From positions 1 to 19,653 of the forward strand of contig CAKTXO010000021.1 of the NCBI GenBank assembly GCA_934630985.1: a stretch of DNA of 19,653 nucleotides, given 5' to 3'. The notes below the pieces were generated by a model. That model saw nothing but the letters and a program-made list of their open reading frames with translations, was not told the origin of the DNA and did no database searches. Source of the stretch: an uncultured Oscillospiraceae bacterium (GTDB lineage: Bacteria; Bacillota; Clostridia; Oscillospirales; Oscillospiraceae). Positions 6,805 through 13,925 of the stretch are shown here, piece after piece. How positions within the stretch are numbered: the stretch's first letter is position 1; each line of letters opens with the position of its first letter. The translations under genes and the position numbers were made by a program.

Positions 6805-7212
6805 ATGAAACAGAAATCATTGACCATCACACTTTTCACCCTTTGCATTTTGGGGCTTGCTATCTCTTTGACTGCTTGCGGACGAGACTGCTTTGTTGGC
6901 AGCCGCACAGCAGAGGCAGGCTCCTACCGATTGGACATTGACCGCATGACCGGAACGGACAGCCTCACAATGGAGCTGACGGTGGGTGACGCACTGAATA
7001 TTCATTTTACAGTCACAAAAGGCTCCATGGGGATGAAAATCAAAGACCCAGGTGGCGACACCTTGTATGCCGGCAATGGCGAGACTGTATCGGATTTTAC
7101 CGTCAATATTCCCAAAAGCGGTGTGTATTCCATCATCCTGGAAGCACATCACGCGAAAGGAACGGTTTGCATTCAGCAGATGGATGGGATGAAAATCCGG
7201 GGAAGCAGATGA
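6805..7212 (+). CDS. small putative lipoprotein
   Basis: The 135-residue protein begins with a lipoprotein signal: basic MKQK, a hydrophobic helix to about residue 21, and the lipobox LTAC with C25 as the lipidated residue. The mature part is beta-rich with Gly-Asp turns and no enzymatic motif that I recognise. It should be anchored on the outer face of the membrane. The ribosome site is weak (AGGTAAAG), and expression may depend on the upstream hydrolase gene. Confidence 0.75.
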   Translation: MKQKSLTITLFTLCILGLAISLTACGRDCFVGSRTAEAGSYRLDIDRMTGTDSLTMELTVGDALNIHFTVTKGSMGMKIKDPGGDTLYAGNGETVSDFTVNIPKSGVYSIILEAHHAKGTVCIQQMDGMKIRGSR

Positions 7213-7287
7213 TGCGGTACTTGAGCAATGTGCGGTGTAAAGAATATTTTTCCGGCACAAACTGGAATTGGCAGAGGAGAATGCAAA

Positions 7288-7887
7288 ATGAAAATCTATG
7301 ATATTTCCCAAGAGGTTTTCGGCTGTCAGGTATATACCGGAGACCCGGCACCGGAAAAGGAGCTGCTTTCTTCAATGGAAGAAGGCGGGCTGTACAACCT
7401 GACGGCTTTTCGCATGTGCGCACATAATGGCACACATATCGACGCGCCGTTTCATTTCATCCAAGGCGGAAAAACCGTTGATTCCATAGATTTGGATACG
7501 TTCGTAGGACTGGCTTATGTTGCGGAGCATCACGGCATCGTCTCTGCCGACGATGCCGCGGCAATACTCGAGAACGCGAAAAAGCAGAACCCGGAGGCGG
7601 CAAAGAGAATTCTTATTAAGGGAGACGCGGAGGTTTCTTCGGAAGCAGCCAAGGTGTTTGCTGCCTCAAATATGTTCTTGCTTGGAAACGAGTCCCAAAC
7701 CGTTGGCCCTGAAAACGCCCCAATGGAAGTTCACTGCATCCTGCTGGGAGCCGGTGTCGTATTGCTTGAGGGAATCCGTCTGGCAGAGGTTCCGGCGGGC
7801 GTTTATTTCCTGAATGCAGCGCCATTAAATCTATCCGGCGCGGATGGCTCTCCATGCAGAGCCGTACTGATCGCCACCGAGAAATAA
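7288..7887 (+). CDS. cyclase-family (kynurenine formamidase-like) metal hydrolase
   Basis: The 199-residue enzyme has the signature HNGTHIDAPFHF at 46-57, the HxGTHxDxPxH metal-binding motif of the family that includes arylformamidase and some polyketide cyclases. The start at 7288 is chosen because AGAGGAG lies nine bases upstream; an in-frame ATG at 7228 has no comparable site. The C-terminal part contains LLLGAGVVLLEGIRL and AAPLNLSGADGSPCR, matching the second half of the family fold. The substrate cannot be named. Its stop lies 24 bases before the next gene, so the two are probably cotranscribed. Confidence 0.88.
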   Translation: MKIYDISQEVFGCQVYTGDPAPEKELLSSMEEGGLYNLTAFRMCAHNGTHIDAPFHFIQGGKTVDSIDLDTFVGLAYVAEHHGIVSADDAAAILENAKKQNPEAAKRILIKGDAEVSSEAAKVFAASNMFLLGNESQTVGPENAPMEVHCILLGAGVVLLEGIRLAEVPAGVYFLNAAPLNLSGADGSPCRAVLIATEK

Positions 7888-7910
7888 ATACTGATTTTGT
7901 GGAGAAAACT

Positions 7911-8789
7911 ATGGAAAATGCGAATCAAATGATCGGCTGCTGCGGACTGGACTGCGAAAAATGTGATGCCAGAATCGCAACGATTACAAACGACAACGCC
8001 CTGCGTGAAAAAACCGCCGCCCTGTGGACAAAGCTCAACGGGGTAACGATCACGCCGGAAATGATCAACTGCACCGGCTGCCGCATGGAGGGTGCCAAAA
8101 CGCCCTTCTGCGACAGGCTCTGCCCCGTACATAACTGCGTCCGGGAGAAGGGGCTGGATACCTGCGCCGACTGCGGACAGATGGATGGATGTCCGACGCT
8201 GGGGCAAATCGCCGGAAACAGCCCGTCCGTTTTGGACAACCTGAAGCGGTTGCAGCAGAACAATGCCCCCGGGATGGCAGTAAACGGTGCCGAATACACA
8301 GTCATCAAGCTCCTTGGGAAAGGAAAAGGGGGCTACTCCTATCTTGTGACAGATGGAACGGCGCAGTACGTCCTAAAGCAGATCCACCACGAGCCCTGCG
8401 AATACTACACCTTCGGTGATAAGCTGCAATCCGAACTGCGTGACTATGAAACGCTGCGGAATCTGGGCATCCCCATGCCCCGGCTTCTGGCGGTGGATAC
8501 CAGGCAGGAGCGGATTTTGAAGGAGTACATCGCCGGGCAGACGGTGGCAGAGCAGCTCAAAGCGGGACGGATGGAACCCGACTGGCTCAACCAGGTACAG
8601 GCCATGTGCGGCCTTCTGTACCCGGCTGGGCTGAACATCGACTACTATCCCACCAACTTTGTCCCATCCGGCGGAACGCTTTATTACATCGACTACGAGT
8701 GCAATACTTACATGGAGCAATGGGACTTTGCGCATTGGGGCATTCAGTATTGGACTGCGCAGACTCCGGAAAGGACGGAGGAAACATGA
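7911..8789 (+). CDS. DUF3795 domain fused to a protein-kinase-like domain
   Basis: Of 292 residues, positions 7-100 are rich in cysteine (CCGLDCEKCDAR, NCTGCRMEG, CDRLCPVHNC, CADCGQMDGC), the pattern of DUF3795, a presumed metal-binding domain. Residues 128-285 look like a minimal kinase-fold domain: glycine loop LGKGKGGYS at 135-143, VLKQI with K156, a helix glutamate in ELRDYE, hinge KEYIAGQTV, then NIDYYPTNF with D244 and N249 at the catalytic loop and YIDYECN with D261 in the DFG position. The start at 7911 has TGGAG eight bases upstream. Its stop overlaps the next ATG. Small-molecule or protein phosphorylation are both possible. Confidence 0.8.
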   Translation: MENANQMIGCCGLDCEKCDARIATITNDNALREKTAALWTKLNGVTITPEMINCTGCRMEGAKTPFCDRLCPVHNCVREKGLDTCADCGQMDGCPTLGQIAGNSPSVLDNLKRLQQNNAPGMAVNGAEYTVIKLLGKGKGGYSYLVTDGTAQYVLKQIHHEPCEYYTFGDKLQSELRDYETLRNLGIPMPRLLAVDTRQERILKEYIAGQTVAEQLKAGRMEPDWLNQVQAMCGLLYPAGLNIDYYPTNFVPSGGTLYYIDYECNTYMEQWDFAHWGIQYWTAQTPERTEET

Positions 8790-9022
8790 AAAACTACAAG
8801 AAAATAATCGCAATGCTGTTGTCCGCAGTCTTGAAATTGAACAACAGCTCGTTTGTCATTGAACGCGCGCGGCCGGAGGAAGCCGCCGCATTGCTGGATT
8901 ATCTGAAAATCATCGGCGGAGAAACCGACAACCTCAGCTTTGGCGCGGAGGGTGTGCCGCTCAGCCTTGAAGCGGAGCAAGACTATCTTTGGTCGCATTG
9001 TTTGAATCACGGTGACTTCTGA
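8786..9022 (+). pseudogene. chimeric stub: signal-like start joined to a GNAT N-terminus
   Basis: An ATGA overlap opens a 78-residue frame. Residues 1-16 (MKNYKKIIAMLLSAVL) look like the start of a secreted or membrane protein, while from about residue 22 the text FVIERARPEEAAALLDYLK and FGAEGVPLSLEAEQDYL matches the first third of a GNAT N-acetyltransferase. The frame then ends after SHCLNHGDF, without the acetyl-CoA-binding core of the GNAT fold. Two genes appear to have been joined and the second cut short. It could still be translated, but acetyltransferase activity is not expected. Confidence 0.65.
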
Positions 9023-9072
9023 ACAAATAACAAAAAGGCAAGGAAAGTCGAGAGATAATTCTCCCAACACAG

Positions 9073-9078
9073 TATAAT
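9073..9078 (+). promoter_or_regulatory. probable -10 box of the AraC/GyrI-like regulator
   Basis: TATAAT lies 24 bases before the start codon. No good -35 hexamer is found 16-18 bases upstream. Instead there is a small symmetry, GAGA-N6-TCTC (9050-9063), in that position, which may mean an activator is needed. Confidence 0.4.
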
Positions 9079-9101
9079 GTCTCTGTAAGGAGTTGAGAAG
9101 G

Positions 9102-9986
9102 ATGACGGAACAAGTATTGGCTGTCCAGCGGATGCAGGACTACATTGAAAAGAATAAAGCGGAGGAAATCAGCCTGTCCGATCTTGCGCGGGCATCGCTG
9201 TTTTCCCCTTGGTATGCCTATCGTCTGTTCCGAAACCGCCTCGGTCTGACACCGACCGAGTATATCCGCAAATATCGGCTCACACAGGCGGCAAAGCAGC
9301 TTCGTGGCGGTGAGGTCAAGGTCATCGACGCGGCCTACAATGCCGGGTTTACCAATGTGGACACCTTCACGCGGGCATTTTACCGGGAGTTCGGGCTGAA
9401 TCCGAGCGACTATATGAAAAATCCCGTTCCTGTTCCGTTCTTCATTCCTTACGGTGCAAAATATCGTGAACTGAGAAAGGAGAATATCGACATGTCCAAC
9501 ATTCAACCGATTTTCATTCAGGTCGTCCGCAAGCCGGAGCGCCTGTGTATCATCAAGCGCGGAAAACAGGCAGAAGACTACTTTCCTTACTGCGAGGAAG
9601 TAAGCTGCGATGTGTGGGGCATCCTTATGAGCATGAAGTCACTCTGCGGAGAGCCTATTTCCATGTGGCTGCCCGAAAAGTACAAAAAGCCGAACACCTC
9701 CACCTATGTGCAGGGCGTGGAGGTCGAAACCGATTATATGGGGATGATCCCGGAGGGCTTCGACACCATTCATCTGCCGGAGGCGGAATATCTGATGTTT
9801 CAGGGCCCGGCTTTTAGGGAGGAAGATTACTGCGAAGCCATCCGCACCGTGCAGGCGGCGATGGACAGCTATGATCCGTCCGTCGTCGGCTACCGCTGGG
9901 ACGACGAGAACCCGCGCATCCAACTGGAACCCCGTGGTCAGCGCGGCTATATCGAACTGCGGGCAGTCAGGAGGGTTCAGAAATGA
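9102..9986 (+). CDS. AraC-family regulator with GyrI-like effector domain
   Basis: The 294-residue protein opens with a two-helix-turn-helix AraC DNA-binding domain (residues 1-108, including SLSDLARASLFSPWYAYRLF and IDAAYNAGFTNVDTFTRAFY). A GyrI/BmrR-like small-molecule-binding domain spans about 128-292. This order (DNA-binding first) is that of Rob and related multidrug-response regulators. The start at 9102 has AAGGAG nine bases upstream; a TTG at 9093 would leave no spacing. Its stop overlaps the ATG of an ABC ATPase gene, so the pair probably formed a sensor-exporter unit before the ATPase was broken. Confidence 0.9.
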   Translation: MTEQVLAVQRMQDYIEKNKAEEISLSDLARASLFSPWYAYRLFRNRLGLTPTEYIRKYRLTQAAKQLRGGEVKVIDAAYNAGFTNVDTFTRAFYREFGLNPSDYMKNPVPVPFFIPYGAKYRELRKENIDMSNIQPIFIQVVRKPERLCIIKRGKQAEDYFPYCEEVSCDVWGILMSMKSLCGEPISMWLPEKYKKPNTSTYVQGVEVETDYMGMIPEGFDTIHLPEAEYLMFQGPAFREEDYCEAIRTVQAAMDSYDPSVVGYRWDDENPRIQLEPRGQRGYIELRAVRRVQK

Positions 9987-10183
9987 GCGAGGCAATTTTT
10001 GTTGAAGGACTGACGAAAACCTATGCCGGAAAAACCGTGGTCAATCATCTGGATTTTTTGGTAAAAAGCGGAACGGTATTCGGACTGCTGGGTGCCAATG
10101 GTGCCGGGAAAAGCGGAACAGTGCGTCTGCTTGCAATACGATACCCAACCTTTCACACTGTATTTGCAATACACTGTCGCTAA
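9983..10183 (+). pseudogene. ABC transporter ATPase, truncated after Walker A
   Basis: The ATG overlaps the stop of the AraC gene. Residues 1-46 are a normal start of a multidrug-type ABC ATPase: IFVEGLTKTYAGKTVVNHLD, then VFGLLGANGAGKS, the Walker A motif. After GKS the family expects TT and a helix; here the text turns into GTVRLLAIRYPTFHTVFAIH and stops at 10181-10183. The break is near 10118-10122. The Q-loop, signature motif, Walker B and the partner permease are absent. The frame ends right where the second 55-bp repeat begins, which suggests a rearrangement joined unrelated DNA here. Confidence 0.88.
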
Positions 10184-10238
10184 AATCTGTGCGTTCCTGC
10201 CAATGAAACCAAATCCGTTATGAACACCCGCACCAAAA
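10184..10238 (+). repeat. 55-bp dispersed direct repeat, copy 2
   Basis: It matches 4236-4290 with two mismatches, in the same orientation. As in copy 1 its last bases (CACCAAAA) flow into a terminator stem, but the stem sequence differs completely from the first. It lies immediately after the broken ABC gene. Confidence 0.9.
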
Positions 10239-10269
10239 TAAGGACACCTGTGTGGGGTGTCCTTATTTT
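10235..10269. terminator. bidirectional terminator
   Basis: AAAATAAGGACACC (10235-10248) pairs with GGTGTCCTTATTTT (10256-10269) around a 7-base loop, followed by another T. It can serve the plus-strand cluster that ends here and the minus-strand operon that ends at 10312. Confidence 0.9.
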
Positions 10270-10311
10270 TGCGCCGAAGGGGGGCGAATCCATCCGAATG
10301 CTGGGTCTGCG

Positions 10312-10776
10312 CTACACCAGACTGTATAGCACGATCCCTGCCAGGGCGGCGCCGGCCAGAACCAGAATGGGACTGGGCTTCCATTTGCCCAGGACGAAGA
10401 AGACCGTCAGGAAAATCACCAGAGCAATCGGGTCGAAGCTGCCAAGGCTTTCAGGAAGCGTGCGCTGTCCGTAAAGAGCCAGAATCAGAAGGGAGACGGC
10501 TGCCGAGGCGATCATAGGCACCACCGCCGGGCGAAGGCCTGCCAGAACCCCCTGGACAATGCTCAGCCCCCGGAAGCGGTAATACACATAGGCCAGAGCC
10601 ATAACGATGACACAGGAGGGAAAAATACAGCCGACAGTGGCAATCAGGGCACCCGGCAGACCGGCCACCTGAATGCCCACAAAGGTGGCGGCGTTCAGGG
10701 CGATGGAGCCGGGGATCATCTCGGCGATGGCCATAATGTCGGAAAACGCCGGAGGGACTGTGCCGTTTTGGAAACC
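10312..10776 (-). pseudogene. chromate transporter (ChrA), N-terminally truncated
   Basis: The frame reads FSDIMAIAEMIPGSIALNAATFVG and then several membrane helices down to VLYSLV, matching the body of single-domain CHR-family transporters. The usual first 50-60 residues, with the glycine-rich FGGG entry motif, are missing: homology starts about 30 bases after the MFS stop codon. There is no start codon with a ribosome site; an internal ATG (SDIM) is the only candidate. These proteins usually come as pairs of short halves, and no partner is seen. The gene was probably last in the operon before a deletion fused its middle to the MFS end. Confidence 0.8.
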
Positions 10777-11945
10777 TACATGGCAGCCGCCTTTTCCGGA
10801 CGGTTGACGGTGGCAAAGACGATACAGGTTCCGGCAAGAGCCATAGCAACCCCAGCCAGCAACAGGATCCGAACGCCGATCCCAAGCAGCTGCCCGCCTG
10901 CGAAATTGCCACCGGAGCAGCCCAAGGCGTAGGCGGCGGTGATGAAGGCCTGCCCTTTTACCATGTCCGATGGATTCACCCGAGCCTGGGCGTAATAGAC
11001 CTGGGCCGGGGCCAGCAGACCGTAGGAGGTGATTTGCAGCAGCTGGAGAAAATAAATGGTGGGGATGCTCCCGGCAAAGCAGAAGCAAACGGCCTTGATC
11101 AGAAAGGACAGAGCGGCGATTTTCAGCAGCGTCGTGTCCCGGGCCAGGGTGCGGATTTTGCTGAAACAGAAAATCACCGGCGCGCCCACCATGGCGGAAA
11201 TGAACAGGGCCCTGCCCACATGGCTGCTGTCGCCGCCCAGGGCTCCCAGAATGGCGATCAGGTAATTTTCCGTCATGGCGTGGTACATCCCCAGAAAGGC
11301 AATGCCCAGAAGACAGACGCAGTAAACCGGGTATTTCCGGAAGAAAACCGGAATGGAGGTGGTGTCCTCTGCCTTTTCTCCGGTGGAAACCCGGCTCAGT
11401 GTCGGAAAACCCGCGAGAGCCCCAATGGAGCAAAGCCTGGGTACCAGCAGAAATACCAGCATCCAGCGGCTGCCAAGCCTGGCCAGCACATAGCCCAGCA
11501 CCAAATTGGACACCGCCGTGGCCACGGAGCCCAGACTCCGGGCGACACCGTAGTTGATGGGGTAGCCCCCTTCGTTGTAGGCAACGTTGAGAGCGTTCAG
11601 CAGCGGCGACATCACATCGCTGCTCCAGATGCCAAGGCCGTAGCACAGAGCAATGAGCCACAGCGGAAGTCCCGGTATCAGCTGCACCCCATAGCAGCAG
11701 CCGGAGAAGAGGGACAGCCCGAGCAGCAGCCGGACGAGGATAAAGTCCTTGGCTCGGTCAGCCAACCCGGCGAGAATCGGCTGGGTAAAGCAGGAAGCCA
11801 GCCCCGCCAGAGCCAGCAGCAGCCCTACTGCCCCGGGAGCCATGCCCGCTTCCAGCAGGTAGGTGGTGGCGAAGGCTGCGGCACCGGAGGAGGCTGCCCA
11901 GTGGGAAAACTGGGTGACGCTGTAGCGAAAGGTCAGATTCTTCAT
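10776..11945 (-). CDS. MFS transporter (MFS_1-like, LacY-related)
   Basis: The 389-residue protein has about twelve hydrophobic segments. The start MKNLTFRYSVTQFSHWAASS and the loop GLADRAKDFILVRLL are typical of the MFS_1-like group related to LacY and nucleoside or phenylpropionate permeases. GLGIWSSDVMSPLLNALNVA and INYGVARSLGSVATAVSNLV fit its N-terminal half; a long charged loop near the middle separates the two six-helix bundles. TGAGG is seven bases before the ATG and overlaps the stop of the HD-domain gene nine bases upstream, so the two are cotranscribed. The substrate is unknown. Confidence 0.9.
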   Translation of the reverse strand: MKNLTFRYSVTQFSHWAASSGAAAFATTYLLEAGMAPGAVGLLLALAGLASCFTQPILAGLADRAKDFILVRLLLGLSLFSGCCYGVQLIPGLPLWLIALCYGLGIWSSDVMSPLLNALNVAYNEGGYPINYGVARSLGSVATAVSNLVLGYVLARLGSRWMLVFLLVPRLCSIGALAGFPTLSRVSTGEKAEDTTSIPVFFRKYPVYCVCLLGIAFLGMYHAMTENYLIAILGALGGDSSHVGRALFISAMVGAPVIFCFSKIRTLARDTTLLKIAALSFLIKAVCFCFAGSIPTIYFLQLLQITSYGLLAPAQVYYAQARVNPSDMVKGQAFITAAYALGCSGGNFAGGQLLGIGVRILLLAGVAMALAGTCIVFATVNRPEKAAAM

Positions 11946-11954
11946 GGGGATGCC

Positions 11955-12554
11955 TCAGCGAAAGCTGTTTTCGATGACGCCGGGGAGGCAATCGTAAACG
12001 GAACAGCCCATGAGCCCTTCAAAATGCGCCTTGATGTCCAGCACCGCCTTCCACCGGTCGATGGTGGCCGGGTGCATCCCGTAGCGCAGAGCCACGTCCA
12101 CGAATCGCTTTTCCAGCAGACAGAAGCCCGAGGGCAGAGCCAGGGCGTCGCACAGCTGCACCAGCAGGTCGTAGTCGTCGTAAACCGCCCGGTCGATGAA
12201 ATTACGCATGAATTCCTTGTCCTCCGGGGGCATGTCGAAGACGCCGATGGAGGAATCGATGGTTTTCACCATGAAGGCGTGGGAAATGCAGATCTGGGCG
12301 GCCTTTGCCCAGCCCCTGGCCATGCAGTAGCGGTAGCCGTCGATGAGATGCCGCTCGGAGGTGACTCCGGCGTGGCGGCCGATGTCGTGGAGAATGCCGT
12401 AGATGTAGGCCTCGTCCGCGTCCAGCTTGGGACAACGGGCGGCGATGTTCCGGCAGGCCTGGGCGACGTACCGGCTGTGATTGACCCAGGGGCCGGGATT
12501 CGACCGACCGGCCTCCTCCAGGGCTTGCTCGGCGGTGTATCGGGACAGCAGCAT
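11955..12554 (-). CDS. HD-domain phosphohydrolase-like protein
   Basis: The 199-residue protein has the HD-superfamily metal-binding pattern: H26 in VNHSRYVA, the HD pair in YGILHDIGRHAG at 53-63, a later histidine in ISHAFM and an aspartate in LVQLCDALAL. The fold is all-helical. Such proteins hydrolyse phosphate esters of nucleotides or act as sensors; the specific substrate is unclear. The start at 12554 is chosen because AAGGAG lies eight bases upstream; the in-frame ATG at 12570-12572 would contain that site. It lies between the AraC/cupin regulator and the MFS gene on one strand. Confidence 0.9.
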   Translation of the reverse strand: MLLSRYTAEQALEEAGRSNPGPWVNHSRYVAQACRNIAARCPKLDADEAYIYGILHDIGRHAGVTSERHLIDGYRYCMARGWAKAAQICISHAFMVKTIDSSIGVFDMPPEDKEFMRNFIDRAVYDDYDLLVQLCDALALPSGFCLLEKRFVDVALRYGMHPATIDRWKAVLDIKAHFEGLMGCSVYDCLPGVIENSFR

Positions 12555-12626
12555 AGTTTTGGCTCCTTCCATATGGTTATGCTGACAGTATAGTACACGT
12601 TTGACGCTTTTGCTATCCGATATATG

Positions 12627-13538
12627 TCAATTCCTATCACGATCGTGCCAATTGCGCCGGTAGCCGCCGGGGGTGCAGCCGAAGGCCTCCCGGAAGGTCT
12701 TGCCGAAGTAGCTGCTGCTGCCCAGGCAGCACTCGTAGGCGATCTCCGTAATGGGAAGGTCGGTGCTTTCCAGCAGGGTTCGGGCCTTGCTCAGCCGGTA
12801 TTGGCGCAGATATTCCAGAGGGGTCATGCGCAGGTTCTCCCGGAATACCCGGAAGCAGGCCCGGCGGCTGATGTGCACCGCTGCCGCCAGCTCGTCTACG
12901 GAAAGATCCCGGGCGTAGTTCTCGTGAATGTATACGAGCAAGGATTTAATCAGTGCGTCGGAGGGGGCGGCGGCGTTCCCGGCTTCCATCGTTGGCCGGG
13001 CCAGGTCAATGAGTGCCAGCCAGAGCTCGGACAGAACCGCCCGAAGCCGAAGCTCATAGCCCCACTGCCCGTCAGGCAGGGCAAAGCTTTCCCTCAGCCG
13101 AGCCAGAATTTGGGCCTGTGCCGGGTCGTCCGGGTGCAGGGGCAGAAGCCGGGGGCCGGCGGCGGTCAGAGGAAGAATGTATTTCCGTTCAATCCGGCTG
13201 CCCCGCTCCCCGGCCAGAAAACCGGGGTCAAACATATGCAGAAGCTGAACGGTGGGCTGGGAACGGTCGGCAATCCGGCTGCTGTGCAGCACATTGGCGT
13301 TGAGAAAGCCGCCGGAGCCTGGGGGGAACAGGAAGCGTCCCTCGGGGATGATGTACTCCAAAGAGCCGCTTTCCACATAGAACAGCTCCACCGTCCGATG
13401 CCAGTGCCAGGGCGCGCCGGGGTATAACTGCCGGCTCAGCCTCACATGGGAGGCAAAACAGGGAAAGTCCGGGGAAAAGTCCGGCAGAATCTCCTCCCGG
13501 CTGTCCGCGGCGATGTCGATATTTTGCAGATACTTCAT
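12627..13538 (-). CDS. AraC-family regulator with cupin sensor domain
   Basis: Of 303 residues, about 1-150 form a cupin-like AraC ligand-binding domain (YPGAPWHWHRTVELFYVESG with its histidines, PPGSGGFLNANVLHSS). Residues 200-300 hold two helix-turn-helix motifs (LSVDELAAAVHISRRACFRV and LPITEIAYECCLGSSSYFGK). The start at 13538 has GAGG eight bases upstream; a GTG nine bases earlier overlaps that site. It is the first gene of the minus-strand cluster and probably regulates the HD and MFS genes 73 bases downstream. Regulators of this type often sense sugars, but the ligand is not known. Confidence 0.93.
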   Translation of the reverse strand: MKYLQNIDIAADSREEILPDFSPDFPCFASHVRLSRQLYPGAPWHWHRTVELFYVESGSLEYIIPEGRFLFPPGSGGFLNANVLHSSRIADRSQPTVQLLHMFDPGFLAGERGSRIERKYILPLTAAGPRLLPLHPDDPAQAQILARLRESFALPDGQWGYELRLRAVLSELWLALIDLARPTMEAGNAAAPSDALIKSLLVYIHENYARDLSVDELAAAVHISRRACFRVFRENLRMTPLEYLRQYRLSKARTLLESTDLPITEIAYECCLGSSSYFGKTFREAFGCTPGGYRRNWHDRDRN

Positions 13539-13568
13539 GGCTTTCACCTCAAAAGCTTATCAAAACCC

Positions 13569-13597
13569 ATGATAACACGGGAAAAAGGGGATTGCAA
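13569..13597 (-). promoter_or_regulatory. promoter of the AraC/cupin gene
   Basis: On the minus strand TTGCAA (13592-13597) and TATCAT (13569-13574) are 17 bases apart, and the -10 box lies about 30 bases before the ATG. The match is 4/6 and 5/6. Confidence 0.6.
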
Positions 13598-13709
13598 TTC
13601 CGTTTTCTTTGGAATTTTGTCAAGTTGGAAATATCAACAAGTTTTTACGGAGAAACTGAACACTCTTCACAAAACTTAATACTTGCTTAATAACTTTCCT
13701 CTTTTTTCG

Positions 13710-13811
13710 TTAATATTTCTCGGCTATAATAAGGCCATAAAGATCAAGCGAAACATCCCAGTCCGAACCCCGGACGGTATTTATAAATTTGCTACCTATC
13801 ATCTTTTTCAT
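13710..13811 (-). CDS. possible 33-residue small protein
   Basis: A minus-strand ATG at 13809-13811 is preceded by AGAGGAGAGGAAAA, a strong ribosome-site-like stretch. It opens MKKMIGSKFINTVRGSDWDV and 13 more residues to TAA at 13710-13712. No homology is recognised. A perfect 15-bp hairpin lies between any upstream promoter and this site, so expression would require read-through. The A/G-rich stretch may be chance in AT-rich DNA; the same DNA is read differently by a candidate plus-strand RNA. Confidence 0.22.
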   Translation of the reverse strand: MKKMIGSKFINTVRGSDWDVSLDLYGLIIAEKY

Positions 13812-13834
13812 TTTTCCTCTCCTCTTTTCTTGTT

Positions 13835-13866
13835 GCAAAAACCGCGGCGAACGCCGCGGTTTTTGC
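13835..13866. terminator. orphan bidirectional terminator
   Basis: Perfect 15-bp arms, GCAAAAACCGCGGCG (13835-13849) and its complement at 13852-13866, with an AA loop. The A and T runs lie inside the stem, as in many bidirectional terminators. It sits between two divergent genes, so neither annotated neighbour needs it. Confidence 0.82.
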
Positions 13867-13887
13867 ATTTTCCGGGAAAACCGACCC

Positions 13888-13916
13888 TTGACAGGAAAAC
13901 AAAATCCGGCTATGAT
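13888..13916 (+). promoter_or_regulatory. promoter of the LysR gene
   Basis: TTGACA at 13888-13893 and TATGAT at 13911-13916 with a 17-base spacer. This is a near-consensus promoter about 120 bases before the LysR start. Confidence 0.82.
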
Positions 13917-13925
13917 CTCTTCAAT

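Noticed and set aside
4148..10384. Minus-strand protein family sharing HNGFGFIGRNAQILA (4148-4664 and 9977-10384)
   Set aside because: The shared text arises only from the 55-bp DNA repeat; frames differ in the flanks, pass through terminator hairpins and have no ribosome sites.
11034..12593. 519-codon open frame on the plus strand opposite the MFS and HD genes
   Set aside because: It spans two well-supported minus-strand genes, is Gln/Gly-rich and low in complexity, and results from GC-biased third positions.
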